DNA of 64,000 nucleotides from Acidimicrobiia bacterium (GCA_022826045.1 JAJDVQ010000037.1:1-64000), one strand, 5' to 3'. Positions 52,100 through 63,350 are shown, counted from the stretch's first letter. Notes: a model not told the origin generated them from the sequence alone. Translations and numbers: made by a program.

Positions 52100-54133
52100 T
52101 CATGCGCCGCCTCCTGCCGGTGCTCCTGCGCCCGCCAGCTGGCGAGGTCGCAGCTCGACCGGCACCACATGGCCGGTCGCGAGATCCTGTCCCGTCCCCT
52201 GACTGCCGCCATTGGGGGCGACAGGGGACGCAACGATGTGCTCGATCCCATATTCAGTACAGGCCCCGCAGTCGTAGCACGGGGTCCATCGGCAGTCAGG
52301 CAGACCATGCCCAGCGAGGGCGTCCTGCCAGTCCTGCCAGAGAAAATCGCGATGCAGCCCGGCACCGATGTGGTCCCACGGCAGCATCTCGTGTTCGCCT
52401 CTGTGGCGGTGCACGTACCAGTCCAGATCAAGGCCGCACGCCGACATCGCTTCTTGCCACAGGGCGAGGTCGAAGCGCTCGCTCCACTCCTGGAATGTGC
52501 CGCCCTTGCGCCAGACGTACTCGATGGCCGCGCCGACCCGCCGGTCTCCGCGGCTGGCGATGCCCTCGGCAGTCGACGCTGCAGGGTCGTGCCACTTGAG
52601 CTGGACGCGCCGGTTCCGGCCCAGCGCAGAGCGAACCAGCCGCACCTTGCGGGACAGCTCGTCGGGCGGGTTCTGCCCGAACCACTGGAACGGCGTGTGC
52701 GGCTTGGGCACGAAGCCCCCCAGCGACACCGTCACCGACGCCCGCTTGGTGTACTCCTGCCCGATGCGAGCGCAGTTCGCAGCCAAATGCGCAATGGCCT
52801 CGGTGTCGGGGTCCATCTCCGACGGCAAGCCCGTCAGGAAGTACAGCTTCATGCGGTGCCAGCCCTGGCTGTAGGCCGAACGCACTGCGCCGTAGAGGTC
52901 TTCTTCGGTGATGAGCTTGTTGATGATCTGGCGCAGCCGCCACGATCCCGCCTCGGGGGCAAAGGTCAGCCCCGTGCGGCGCGCCCGTGACACCTGTGCC
53001 GCCACGTCCACGGTGAACGCATCGACGCGCAGGCTCGGCAATGAGACGCTGATGCGGCTGGGATCAGCGCCAGCGTCGGCTGTTCCATAGCCGCTGGCTC
53101 CGCCAGCGGTGTCATGTGGGCTGGCGTCGCCTGTGACCGTGTCGCGGACCAGCTCGGCGATGCCGCTGTAGTCCGCCGTGGACAGCGACATCAGGCTGAC
53201 CTCGTCGTACCCGCTGCGCTCCAGTCCTGCCGACACCATCTCGCGCACCTGTGCGGCAGGCCGCTCCCGCACCGGGCGGGTGATCATGCCCGCCTGGCAG
53301 AAGCGGCAACCTCGGGTACACCCCCTGAACACCTCGACGGACAGACGATCGTGCACCACCTCGGTGACGGGCACGAGTTGGCGGCGCGGGTAAGGCCAGT
53401 CGGCAAGATCGGCGACCGTCCGCTTGGCAACCAGCGGCGGCACGTCGGGATACCTCGGAGTGACCTCGACGAGCGCGGCCCCGTCGTAGGAGACCGCATA
53501 CATCGACGGCACGTACACGCCCTCGATGCCGGCAAGGTCCCGCAGCAGCCCCTCGCGGGTACCGCTTCGCTTGCCGGAGTGCTTCCAGGCGCCGACGACG
53601 TCGGTGATCTCGCCGACGACCTCCTCGCCGTCGCCGATCACGAAGAAATCCACGAAATCGGCCAGCGGCTCAGGGTTGAATGCGCAATGACCGCCGGCGC
53701 CGATCAGCGGGTCGGCATCGCTGCGCTGCGCCGACCTCACCGCCACACCGGCCAAGTCGATGCAGTTGAGCACGTTGGTGTAGACGAGCTCCGCAGAGAG
53801 GTTGAAGGCGATGATGTCAAACTCGCCCGCAGCCCGGTGGGTGTCCACCGAGAACAGCGGCAGCCCATGGGTGCGCATCTCGGCTTCGAGGTCGATCCAA
53901 GGCGCGTACGCCCGCTCGGCGCTCGCATCGGGCCGCTCGTTCACCAGCTCGTACAGAATCTGCAGCCCCTGATTGGGCAGGCCGATCTCGTACGTGTCGG
54001 GATACGCCAACAGCCATGAGGTGAAGTCGGAGCCAACACGTGGTTGCTGCATCCCGTCCTCGCAGCCGATGTATCGAGCCGGCTTGGAGACACGTGGCAG
54101 CAAGGGCTCGAGCCGTGGCCACAGTGTTGTCAT
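52100..54133 (-). CDS. TIGR03960-type B12-binding-like radical SAM protein
   Basis: A 677-residue protein with an N-terminal cobalamin-binding-like region and a radical SAM core whose iron-sulfur motif is CTRGCRFCQAG (CxxxCxxC). The segments VEVFRGCTRG and LRQIINKLITEEDL are family hallmarks. A Cys-containing C-terminal region (DCGACTEYG) may bind another cluster. The reaction is not established. The gene precedes DUF2344 and RNase E/G, a conserved actinobacterial order, and a TAGCGT box lies nine bases before the ATG. Confidence 0.88.
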   Translation of the reverse strand: MTTLWPRLEPLLPRVSKPARYIGCEDGMQQPRVGSDFTSWLLAYPDTYEIGLPNQGLQILYELVNERPDASAERAYAPWIDLEAEMRTHGLPLFSVDTHRAAGEFDIIAFNLSAELVYTNVLNCIDLAGVAVRSAQRSDADPLIGAGGHCAFNPEPLADFVDFFVIGDGEEVVGEITDVVGAWKHSGKRSGTREGLLRDLAGIEGVYVPSMYAVSYDGAALVEVTPRYPDVPPLVAKRTVADLADWPYPRRQLVPVTEVVHDRLSVEVFRGCTRGCRFCQAGMITRPVRERPAAQVREMVSAGLERSGYDEVSLMSLSTADYSGIAELVRDTVTGDASPHDTAGGASGYGTADAGADPSRISVSLPSLRVDAFTVDVAAQVSRARRTGLTFAPEAGSWRLRQIINKLITEEDLYGAVRSAYSQGWHRMKLYFLTGLPSEMDPDTEAIAHLAANCARIGQEYTKRASVTVSLGGFVPKPHTPFQWFGQNPPDELSRKVRLVRSALGRNRRVQLKWHDPAASTAEGIASRGDRRVGAAIEYVWRKGGTFQEWSERFDLALWQEAMSACGLDLDWYVHRHRGEHEMLPWDHIGAGLHRDFLWQDWQDALAGHGLPDCRWTPCYDCGACTEYGIEHIVASPVAPNGGSQGTGQDLATGHVVPVELRPRQLAGAGAPAGGGA

Positions 54134-54184
54134 GCACGCTCAACGCTACCGGCACCTACCGATAAAGAGGGCTGAGGCGGCCTC

Positions 54185-55354
54185 TCAGAGGGAATACCGG
54201 CGCGCGCCGACACTGATGACGATGCCCACGGCAGCGAAGGCAGTCACCGTCCCCGAACCGCCGTGGCTCATGAGCGGCAGCGGGATGCCGGTGATCGGCA
54301 TGATGCCGATCGTCATCCCGACGTTCTGGAACACCTGGAAGAGCAGCATCGAGAGAACGCCGACGGCCGTTAGTCGCCCGAAGGGGTCGCTCGCACTGCG
54401 GGCGATCTGCCAGATGCGCACCAACATGTACGCGTAGAGGGCCAGCAGGACCGAGCCGCCGATCAGGCCGAACTCCTCCCCCAGAGCGGTGAAGATGAAG
54501 TCGTTGTGCTGCTCGGGCACCAAGTCCAGATTCGTCTGGGTGCCCTGCTTCCAGCCTTGGCCCCAGATGCCGCCCGCGCCGATCGCGATCTGGCTCTGGC
54601 GCAGGTTGTAGGAAGCCTCCAGCGGCTCGAAATCCTGGTCCAGGAAGGCCGTCAAGCGGTTCCGCTGCGTCTCACTCAGCAACCGTGGCCCCTGCAGGGC
54701 GTCGACGCTGAAGATCAGCACCAGCGCCAGGATGCCGGCCAGCGTGATGACGACAATGTGCCGGAGCTGCGCGCCGGCCACCAGCAGCATGCCCATCGCC
54801 ACAGCAACGAAGACCAGCATCGTGCCGAGGTCTGGCTGCAGGTAGATCAGGCTCATCGGCACGATCAGCAGCAATCCCGCGTTGAACAGCGTGTCGAAGC
54901 GCAGGTAGCCCTCGTGGTTGGCGACGAATGCGGCCAACGACACGATCACGATGAGCTTGGCAAACTCCGAGGGCTGCACCTGAAAGCCGAAGAACGGCAG
55001 CTCGAACCACGAGCGGGCGTTGCGGATCTCGGGACCCCAACGCAGCAGCGCCACGAGGGCGACGAGCACCGCCAGGTACGCGGGCGTCGCATAGAAGCGA
55101 AGCACCCGGTAGTCGATGACCGCCGCGACCACCATGACCACGACGCCGACGCCGACGAAGATGGCCTGGCGCCGAGCCACCGTCCAAGGATCCTCGCCGT
55201 CGAAGGTGAGGCTGCGCCATGTCGCCGCATAGTTCATGGCGATGCCCACGCAAGCGACGGCAATCGCAGCCAATCCGAGCGAGTAATCGGCGAACCACGC
55301 GGGAGATCGCAGTTCGCGCCGGGTGTGCGTGCGATTCAGCAGCCGGGCGATCAT
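54185..55354 (-). CDS. rodA: RodA-type SEDS peptidoglycan glycosyltransferase
   Basis: A 389-residue polytopic SEDS protein that polymerises glycan strands in the elongasome with PBP2. Typical segments are FGFQVQPSEFAKLIVIVSLA, YLQPDLGTMLVFVAVAMGML and GIPLPLMSHGGSGTVTAF. The ATG overlaps the mrdA stop by ATGA, coupling the polymerase to its transpeptidase. Confidence 0.93.
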   Translation of the reverse strand: MIARLLNRTHTRRELRSPAWFADYSLGLAAIAVACVGIAMNYAATWRSLTFDGEDPWTVARRQAIFVGVGVVVMVVAAVIDYRVLRFYATPAYLAVLVALVALLRWGPEIRNARSWFELPFFGFQVQPSEFAKLIVIVSLAAFVANHEGYLRFDTLFNAGLLLIVPMSLIYLQPDLGTMLVFVAVAMGMLLVAGAQLRHIVVITLAGILALVLIFSVDALQGPRLLSETQRNRLTAFLDQDFEPLEASYNLRQSQIAIGAGGIWGQGWKQGTQTNLDLVPEQHNDFIFTALGEEFGLIGGSVLLALYAYMLVRIWQIARSASDPFGRLTAVGVLSMLLFQVFQNVGMTIGIMPITGIPLPLMSHGGSGTVTAFAAVGIVISVGARRYSL

Positions 55355-57558
55355 GACCTGATCTCCCTGCGACGCATCTGATGGCGCCGCAGTGCCGCCC
55401 TGCGGCGGGGCATATCGCTCTGGGGCGCGCCGGTGATCTCGTCCACATCGGGGATGCCGTCGCCGTCCGCATCCGCTGGCGTGTTGGCCCTAGGCAACTG
55501 GATTCCCCACGGGCAGCCCTCGGGTACGTATCCGAGGAAGGCTGGGTCGCCTCGCAGTGCCTCGGGCACCTCGGGGCATTCAGGCTGCGGCGGCACAAAC
55601 GCGATCTGCGGTTCCGGCCAACGCTGCTCGTAGGCACGCACCGCCTCCATGATGCGTCGCGCCACCGGCGCCGCCGCCTCGCCGCCGTACCCCGCCTCTT
55701 CCATGACGACGGCCACGACGTAGCGCGGGTCGTGGGTCGGCGCCCACGCCACGAACACTGCGGTGTCCTCCTTCTTGCGCCGCAGCACCGCGTTGAGGCC
55801 CTGCGCCTGAGCCGTGCCGGTCTTGCCGGACACCCGATAGCCCTCGTGGTCGTATCCCTCGAACGCCTTCGCCGCGGTGCCGCGCAGCCGGAAGTTGGTG
55901 ACGTTGCTCAGCCCCTCCCGCACCACTGCGCTCCCGTCGGGGAATTCCACGACATCGAGCACTCTCGGCTCGAATTCGAGCACGGCCTCGCCGAACGACT
56001 CAGATTTGCGCGAGACCACGCTCTCGACGATGTTGGGCGAAAACAAGGTGCCGCCGTTGGCGATGGTGGCGTAGGCATTCGCCAACTGGACCGGCGTCAC
56101 CGCGACGAGACCTTGGCCGATGCCGGTGTTGATGTTGTCGCCCGGGAACCAGCGAGGCGGCTCGTTGTAGGGGTTGTACGCCTCGGGGCTGATCTCGAAC
56201 AGCGTCTTCTTGACTTCGCCGTCGGGGATCCGGCCAGATTTCTCGAACGGAAGCTGCACGCCGGTCGGCGAGCCGAACCCGAGCGAGCGAGCCATGTCCT
56301 GGATCGCCCACTGCTCGGGACCGTCGACCCAGTAGAGATCGTCGGCCACCTTGTAGAAGTAGGCATCGCTCGAACGGGTCAGCGCGCCCGAGAGATCCAG
56401 CGTTCCGAGCGCAGCGCGATCAGCATTGAAGAACGTGCACCGGCCAGTGCAGCCCCGCGCCTCGGGAATGCTGTAGTACCCGACATCGTGGAACGCTGCC
56501 CTGGGCGAGATCAGTCCGGCTTCGAGCCCCGCCAGCGCCGTCACGGGCTTGAACACCGATCCCGGCGAGTAGAGGCCCTGCACCGCCAGGTTGTTGAGCG
56601 CGCCGGGCGCGTACGGATTCTCGAACACCGACTGGTACTCGGCCAGGCTCAGTCCCTCCACCATCCAGTTCGGGTCGTAGGTCGGATGTGACGCCATCGC
56701 CAGCACGTCACCGTTGCGGGCGTCGAGGACGACGGCGGCGCCGGTGAGCGCCGGGTAGAAGAAGCCCGAGTCCTCGCTGACGTTCTTGCGTGCAGCGATC
56801 AGGCCCTGCCGCAGGTACGACTCTGCCGCAGCCTGCAACTCGACGTCGATCGAGAGCACGACGTCATGGCCGGGCTGCGGCGGTACATCGGCCAAGATGC
56901 GCTGCACGCGGTCCAGCCGGTCGACTTCGAGCTTGGTGCGGCCGGGCTCGCCGTGCAGCTCTGCTTCGAACAGACCCTCGATGCCTGCCCGACCGACGCG
57001 CTCGTAGGGCAGGTAGCCGTCATCGATCAGCTCGCGGTGCTGACGCTCCGACATCGCCCCCACATACCCGACGATGTGCGCGGCAACCTCATCCTGGGGG
57101 TAGGTCCGCACCCAGTCCCACTTGGCCTCGACGCCGGGAATCGACCGTTCTGCCACACGCAGCAAGCCGTCCTCGTCCAGGCCGGTCGCGACGACTTTCG
57201 GGGCGAGCGGGTGGGTCTGCTGATCGGCGAGGCCCCTGACGAGTTGAGATTCCGGCACATCGAGCAGATCGGAGAGTTGGGCGATGACCGACGCAGCCTG
57301 ATCTTCGGTGTAGCTGGACTGGCCGATCGTCACGACGCCGGTGCGGACATTGTCTGCAAGCACAACGCCGTGGCGGTCGAGGATCCGTCCTCGGGTCGGC
57401 GGTGTGATGACGATGCGCACCTGGTTGGACTCCGCAGCCACGGAGAACTGCTCGGTCTCGAGCACCTGCAGGTACCACAGGCGAGTGAACAGCGCCCCGA
57501 ACAGGCCCACGATCACGATGCCCAAGAAGGCCATCCGGCGGCGGACCGTCTCATCCAC
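55351..57558 (-). CDS. mrdA: Penicillin-binding protein 2 (elongasome transpeptidase)
   Basis: A 735-residue class B PBP. One N-terminal membrane helix is followed by the PBP dimer domain. The transpeptidase has SPGSVFKP (active-site SxxK), SSDAYFYK (SxN-equivalent region) and SGKTGTAQ (KTG). The GTG at 57558 with an AAGGAAGG ribosome binding site is preferred over the TTG ten codons upstream; it overlaps mreD by eight bases. The last 40 residues include DADGDGIPDVDE, a thrombospondin-type-3-like calcium-binding motif not normal for PBP2, then a basic tail. Confidence 0.92.
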   Translation of the reverse strand: MDETVRRRMAFLGIVIVGLFGALFTRLWYLQVLETEQFSVAAESNQVRIVITPPTRGRILDRHGVVLADNVRTGVVTIGQSSYTEDQAASVIAQLSDLLDVPESQLVRGLADQQTHPLAPKVVATGLDEDGLLRVAERSIPGVEAKWDWVRTYPQDEVAAHIVGYVGAMSERQHRELIDDGYLPYERVGRAGIEGLFEAELHGEPGRTKLEVDRLDRVQRILADVPPQPGHDVVLSIDVELQAAAESYLRQGLIAARKNVSEDSGFFYPALTGAAVVLDARNGDVLAMASHPTYDPNWMVEGLSLAEYQSVFENPYAPGALNNLAVQGLYSPGSVFKPVTALAGLEAGLISPRAAFHDVGYYSIPEARGCTGRCTFFNADRAALGTLDLSGALTRSSDAYFYKVADDLYWVDGPEQWAIQDMARSLGFGSPTGVQLPFEKSGRIPDGEVKKTLFEISPEAYNPYNEPPRWFPGDNINTGIGQGLVAVTPVQLANAYATIANGGTLFSPNIVESVVSRKSESFGEAVLEFEPRVLDVVEFPDGSAVVREGLSNVTNFRLRGTAAKAFEGYDHEGYRVSGKTGTAQAQGLNAVLRRKKEDTAVFVAWAPTHDPRYVVAVVMEEAGYGGEAAAPVARRIMEAVRAYEQRWPEPQIAFVPPQPECPEVPEALRGDPAFLGYVPEGCPWGIQLPRANTPADADGDGIPDVDEITGAPQSDMPRRRAALRRHQMRRREIRS

Positions 57559-58084
57559 CGCGCGACCTTCCTTCGCGACCGGTGACAATCCGCGGGCGGA
57601 TCACGAGTGCCCACCGCACGACGCGCTCGACCAGCGGATGCGCCACGAGGGCGGCGAGCGCCGTGACGATCGCTATGCGCACAATCGGCGCTTCGGTCAC
57701 GTGCGCGAGATCCAACAGCCAGCCTGCACATGCAAACAGACCGATGCCGCCGGCCGTCAGCGCCGCCGCGACAGCTGCGCGGGCAATCCTGCCTGCCGAA
57801 CCAATCTGCTCGGCGATGATGCCCGACAGGTAGCCGACGAGCGTCAGCACCAGCAGGGACATGCCGAAGGGCGTGTACACGATCAGATCGGTCGCCAACC
57901 CGCAGCCGGCGCCGAAAGAGGCACCTGTGCCCCTGCCGCCCACCATCCCGCCGACCACCGCCAGCACGACCAGCGGGTCGATGACTACTCCCGCAGGGGT
58001 CATGTGGCTCAGCAGGCCGACGTGAATCACGACGGCACCCACCAGCAACAGCGCCGACCGGGCCAGCGGGCCCGAACTCGCCAT
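57551..58084 (-). CDS. mreD: Rod shape-determining protein MreD
   Basis: A 177-residue membrane protein with about five hydrophobic helices (PLVVLAVVGGMVGGRGTGAS, PFGMSLLVLTLVGYLSGIIA). MreD links MreC to the SEDS/PBP2 pair. The ATG at 58084 is preceded by an in-frame GTG with GGGAG seven bases away. Confidence 0.85.
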   Translation of the reverse strand: MASSGPLARSALLLVGAVVIHVGLLSHMTPAGVVIDPLVVLAVVGGMVGGRGTGASFGAGCGLATDLIVYTPFGMSLLVLTLVGYLSGIIAEQIGSAGRIARAAVAAALTAGGIGLFACAGWLLDLAHVTEAPIVRIAIVTALAALVAHPLVERVVRWALVIRPRIVTGREGRSRGG

Positions 58085-58100
58085 CACCGCAGATCTCCCA

Positions 58101-59009
58101 TCACGACGCACTGCTCCCCGCGTCCGGCTCCGGTTCCGGGCCCGGCTCACGGTCGACGATCACCGGCTCGGGCACGTCCGGTTCATAGAGCAGCACTTGC
58201 ACCCAGCGCAGGCGCGTCAGGTCTGCAGCGGGGTGCACAGTGACCCGCTGCGCACCCCGTACCGCATCGGGCACGACATCGGTGACCGTTCCCAAGAGCA
58301 GGCCGGCGGGAAACGTGCTGCCCGCGAACCCGCTGGTCACCACGGTCTCTCCGGGAATGACCACGGTCTCGAGTTCGATGTAGCTGACCTCGAGGTCGCG
58401 GTCGGGCCCGCCTCCCGACACGAGGCCGTCGTCGCCGGAGCGCACGATGCGAACACCAGCATCGAAGTTGGGATCAGTCAGCAGTTCCACCCGCGACCTG
58501 TTCGCGCTGACTTCTTCCACCCGGCCGACTAAGCCGTGGCCGCTCTCGACGGGCATCCCATTCCGGACGCCGTCGCGGTGGCCCTTGTCCAACTCGATCG
58601 TGCGTTCGAAGTTGGACAACGGTGCATCGATGACCCGCGCGGTGATGCGGGGAATGGCCTGCACCGTGTCGCGTGCCCCGAGCAGCGCGAGCAGCTCCTG
58701 GCGGTCCCGTTCCAATTCTCCGACCCGCAGAATGGATGCCTCCGCTTCGGCCAACTCGCCGCGCAGCTGCGCGTTGTCGGCTTCGAGGTCGTCGTAGCTG
58801 ACCACGCCGCGCCAGGCGTCCCGGATGGGCCCAGTCACCCAGTCGCCGAAGGTCCGCACCGGTCCGAGGACGTCCAGCACCGCTCCGCGCGCGGTGTCGA
58901 GAACGCCTCCTGACCCGCGGGCGTCAAGCGTCAGCAGCGCAATGGCCGTGACAACGAGCAGGCCCAGACGGAGCCACAGACGTCTCCGATTGCCGGCGCG
59001 GCGGGCCAC
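58101..59009 (-). CDS. mreC: Rod shape-determining protein MreC
   Basis: A 302-residue protein with an N-terminal membrane helix (residues 11-28), a coiled coil (residues about 70-105) and the MreC beta-domain (DKGHRDGVRNGMPVESGHGL, SNFERTIELD). It bridges cytoplasmic MreB to PBP2 outside. An acidic Pro-rich tail ends the protein. It starts with GTG, 11 bases after mreB. Confidence 0.92.
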   Translation of the reverse strand: MARRAGNRRRLWLRLGLLVVTAIALLTLDARGSGGVLDTARGAVLDVLGPVRTFGDWVTGPIRDAWRGVVSYDDLEADNAQLRGELAEAEASILRVGELERDRQELLALLGARDTVQAIPRITARVIDAPLSNFERTIELDKGHRDGVRNGMPVESGHGLVGRVEEVSANRSRVELLTDPNFDAGVRIVRSGDDGLVSGGGPDRDLEVSYIELETVVIPGETVVTSGFAGSTFPAGLLLGTVTDVVPDAVRGAQRVTVHPAADLTRLRWVQVLLYEPDVPEPVIVDREPGPEPEPDAGSSAS

Positions 59010-59020
59010 AGCCGGGGGCG

Positions 59021-60079
59021 TCAGCGCCCCTCAGTGGACGAGTAGAGCACTCCGTGCAGGACGTCGAACTCCTCAAGCGTCTGGCCGGAGCCGCGCACCA
59101 CGGCAAACAGCGGATCTTCCGCGATGTGGACCGCGACACCGGTCTCAGAACGCAGCCGCTCGGTCATTCCTCGCAGCATGGCACCGCCTCCGGCAAGGGT
59201 GATGCCGTAGTCCATGACATCGGCGGCAAGTTCTGGCGCGGTGTCGTCCAGCGTTGCCTTCACCGAGTCGACGATGGCGCTGACCGGCGCTGCGATCGCT
59301 TCGCGGATCTCCAAGCTGTCGACGCTCACCGATTCGGGCAGCCCGCTCACCATGTCGCGACCGCGGACTTCGGCGTAGATCTCCTCTTGCAGCGGCCACG
59401 CCGAGCCGAGCGCCAGCTTGATCTCCTCCGCGGTGCGCTCGCCCACGATGAGGCCGTGCTCCTTCTTGACGTGCGCGACGATCGACGCGTCGATCATGTT
59501 GCCCCCGACGCGGGCCGAACGCGCCGTGACGATCCCGCCGAGCGAGATCACCGCCACCTCGGTCGTGCCGCCCCCGATATCGACGATCATGCTTCCCTGC
59601 GCCGACTGCACCGGCAAGCCCGAGCCGATCGCTGCCGCCATCGGCTCTTCGATGATGTACGCCCGGCGGGCGCCCGCGTACTCGGCGGCTTCCTGCACGG
59701 CGCGCTGCTCGACACCGGTGATGCCCGAGGGCACGCAGATGACCATGCGCGGCTTGGGCCAGCGCGTCTGGGAGACCTGATTGATGAAATGCCGAAGCAT
59801 CTTCTCGCAGATGTCGAAATCCGCGATCACACCGTCCTTGAGCGGGCTGATCGCAGTGATGTTGCCCGGCGTACGACCGATCATCCGCTTGGCCTCTTGG
59901 CCGACAGCGAGCGAGTTTCCGGTCATCGAGTCGACGGCGACGACGGAGGGCTCGTTGAGCACGATGCCCCGGCCACGGACGAACACGATCGTGTTGGCGG
60001 TGCCCAAATCCACTGCGATGTCCCGTCCGCCGAGGACGCTGCCACGCCTGCGAGGCCGGGGTGGCGCGTTCAGGGCCAT
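59021..60079 (-). CDS. mreB: Rod shape-determining actin MreB
   Basis: A 352-residue bacterial actin that directs lateral wall synthesis. Phosphate-binding loops are VDLGTANTIVFVRGRGIVLN and MIVDIGGGTTEVAVISLGGI, and the adenosine motif is ITLAGGGAMLRGM. It shares a TGATG junction with ndk upstream. Presence of the full mreBCD set indicates a rod-forming cell. Confidence 0.96.
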   Translation of the reverse strand: MALNAPPRPRRRGSVLGGRDIAVDLGTANTIVFVRGRGIVLNEPSVVAVDSMTGNSLAVGQEAKRMIGRTPGNITAISPLKDGVIADFDICEKMLRHFINQVSQTRWPKPRMVICVPSGITGVEQRAVQEAAEYAGARRAYIIEEPMAAAIGSGLPVQSAQGSMIVDIGGGTTEVAVISLGGIVTARSARVGGNMIDASIVAHVKKEHGLIVGERTAEEIKLALGSAWPLQEEIYAEVRGRDMVSGLPESVSVDSLEIREAIAAPVSAIVDSVKATLDDTAPELAADVMDYGITLAGGGAMLRGMTERLRSETGVAVHIAEDPLFAVVRGSGQTLEEFDVLHGVLYSSTEGR

Positions 60080-60525
60080 CAGCGGTCAGCCTTGCTGTTC
60101 GAAGCGGCAACGGCGCCGAAGAACAGGGCGATCTCCCGCTCGGCAGAGGATTCGCTGTCTGAGCCGTGCACCAGGTTCTCCGTGGGGGAAATCCCGTAGT
60201 CGCCCCTGATGGTGCCGGGCGCCGCCTTGGCCGGGTTAGTGGCCCCCATCAGCGTGCGCACGACGGCGAAGACGTCATCACCGGCATCAGCAGGTCCGTC
60301 CAGCACCATCACGACCGACGGCGATCGGGTGATGAACTCCAGCAGCGGCTCGTAGAACGGCTTGCCCGCATGCTCGGCGTAGTGCCGCTCGGCGGTCTCA
60401 CGATCGATGCGGCGGTGTCCCAAGGCAGCGATTGTGAGACCCTTGCGCTCGAACCTGCCCATGATCTCCCCGACGAGGCCCCGTTCGACCGCGTCGGGCT
60501 TGCAGATCACCAGCGTTTGGGACAT
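60079..60525 (-). CDS. ndk: Nucleoside diphosphate kinase
   Basis: A 148-residue kinase that balances NTP pools. The active-site His is in NLVHGSDSE, and the start is SQTLVICKPDAVERGL with a GGGAGA ribosome binding site. The first 128 bases are overlapped out of frame by the extended 3' end of folC. Confidence 0.95.
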   Translation of the reverse strand: MSQTLVICKPDAVERGLVGEIMGRFERKGLTIAALGHRRIDRETAERHYAEHAGKPFYEPLLEFITRSPSVVMVLDGPADAGDDVFAVVRTLMGATNPAKAAPGTIRGDYGISPTENLVHGSDSESSAEREIALFFGAVAASNSKADR

Positions 60526-62044
60526 CGCGGTCTCCCTCGGCCTGTCTCCGCGCAATAGCGCGTGACGCCATCGGCTGCGCGTCCGAGGCTAATGCGGGCG
60601 CGCCCCCCAGAAGTCGCCGGGCCTCAGCAGCGACATACAGCGAACCGCTCACCACGACAGTCCCGTCTGCGCCGGCCCGATCCATCGCCCAACGCGCCGC
60701 ATCGTAGACTCCGTCAATGGGAATGATCTCAGGACTGTGGTCATCTCCGGCGGCGACCCGCTCGACTGCATCGGCGACATCGTCGGGCGCGATCGCACGC
60801 GGCCACGCCGCAGCCGTTGCGACCACGGCATCGAAGACCCCGAGATCGAGTGCTTCGCAGAACGCACCAGGATCGTGCGGCTTGTTGGCTCCGATGACCA
60901 GCACGCTCTTCGATTCGCGACGTGTCGCTGCCGCATCGCCGGATCCGACCGTTGCGTCGGCGCCGATCGACAGCGTCTCGGCGAGCGTGTCGCGCAGCGA
61001 AGCTGCACCGGCAGGGTTGTGTGCCCCGTCGATGACCACCGTCGGCTGGCGCCTGACGATCTCGAAGCGAGCGGGCAATGTGACATCAGCCAATGCAGCC
61101 TCGACGACATCGTGATCGAGGCTCCGGCCGAAGAACGCTTCGACCGAGCAGATGGCGCAGGCGGCATTGACCGCCTGATGGGCGCCGTGCAACGGCACGA
61201 AGTGGTCGCTCTGTTCCCCGAACGGCGTGATCACCGTGACGAGCTGCCCGCCGATCGCCGGGTGGCGGGCCGCGATATCCCAGTCGACGCCGCGGCGCCA
61301 CAGTTCTGCATCGTTGTCGGAGGCGACGCCGGCCACGATGCCGACAAGCTCGGGAGCGGTCTCGCCGCACACGACAATTGAGCTGGGCGCGATGATGCCT
61401 GCCTTCTCCGCGGCCACGTCTGCCAGCGTCGGCCCGATGATCTCGAGGTGGTCGGCGCCGATGTTGGTGATCACCGCCACGGCTGCGTCGACGACGTTCG
61501 TTGCGTCCCAGCGGCCGCCCATGCCGACTTCGATCACGTTCGCATGCGCCGTCGAGGCGAACCAGTTGTACGCCGCAGCGGCCATCACCTCGAAGTAGTT
61601 CGGCCGTTCCCCGCAGCGGTCGACGACCATCGGCTCGAAGACTGCTATCTCGCTGATGGCCAGCGCGAAGGACTCGTCGTCGAGTGGCTCGTTGGCCACG
61701 GTGATCCGGTCGTTGACGCGTTCGATGTGCGGAGAGGTGTAGCTGCCTGCGGCCAGACCGCAGGCGCCGAGCAGCGCCGCCGACAGTCGGGCCGTGCTGC
61801 CCTTGCCGTTCGTGCCGGTGATGTGGATGGCCGGGACGCTGTCCTGGGGGTCGCCCAGGATTCCCATGAGCGTCCACATCCGGTCGAGCGTGGGCGCGGT
61901 CGCCTCGGGACCGCCGAGCAGGCGCTCGAGATCGATGTGAGAGTCGAGCCAGTCGAGCGCAGCCTCGTAGTCGCGCAGCGGCCCTGCTGGCGCGCTGAAT
62001 GGCCCTTCTGTCGGCGGCCCGGTGTCTGGCGGCCCTGGGTTCAA
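60398..62044 (-). CDS. folC: Dihydrofolate synthase/folylpolyglutamate synthase
   Basis: A 548-residue Mur-ligase-like enzyme adding glutamate to folates. The P-loop is ITGTNGKGSTARL. DGAHNPAGAASLRDTL and VLVIGANKPHDPGAFCEALD mark the C-terminal domain. The family normally ends near VVVSGSLYVAAEARRLLG. Here about 70 further basic, low-similarity residues follow and run 128 bases into ndk. A TTG at 62044, ten bases after clpX, is the only plausible start; an unusual Pro-rich N-terminus precedes the fold. A lost stop codon or a sequence error near 60,590 could explain the tail. Confidence 0.85.
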   Translation of the reverse strand: MNPGPPDTGPPTEGPFSAPAGPLRDYEAALDWLDSHIDLERLLGGPEATAPTLDRMWTLMGILGDPQDSVPAIHITGTNGKGSTARLSAALLGACGLAAGSYTSPHIERVNDRITVANEPLDDESFALAISEIAVFEPMVVDRCGERPNYFEVMAAAAYNWFASTAHANVIEVGMGGRWDATNVVDAAVAVITNIGADHLEIIGPTLADVAAEKAGIIAPSSIVVCGETAPELVGIVAGVASDNDAELWRRGVDWDIAARHPAIGGQLVTVITPFGEQSDHFVPLHGAHQAVNAACAICSVEAFFGRSLDHDVVEAALADVTLPARFEIVRRQPTVVIDGAHNPAGAASLRDTLAETLSIGADATVGSGDAAATRRESKSVLVIGANKPHDPGAFCEALDLGVFDAVVATAAAWPRAIAPDDVADAVERVAAGDDHSPEIIPIDGVYDAARWAMDRAGADGTVVVSGSLYVAAEARRLLGGAPALASDAQPMASRAIARRQAEGDRDVPNAGDLQARRGRTGPRRGDHGQVRAQGSHNRCLGTPPHRS

Positions 62045-62054
62045 GATGCGCGGC

Positions 62055-63320
<1,266 letters not shown>

Positions 63321-63350
63321 GCTGCACCTCCCTCCCGCTGAGCGTCCATC

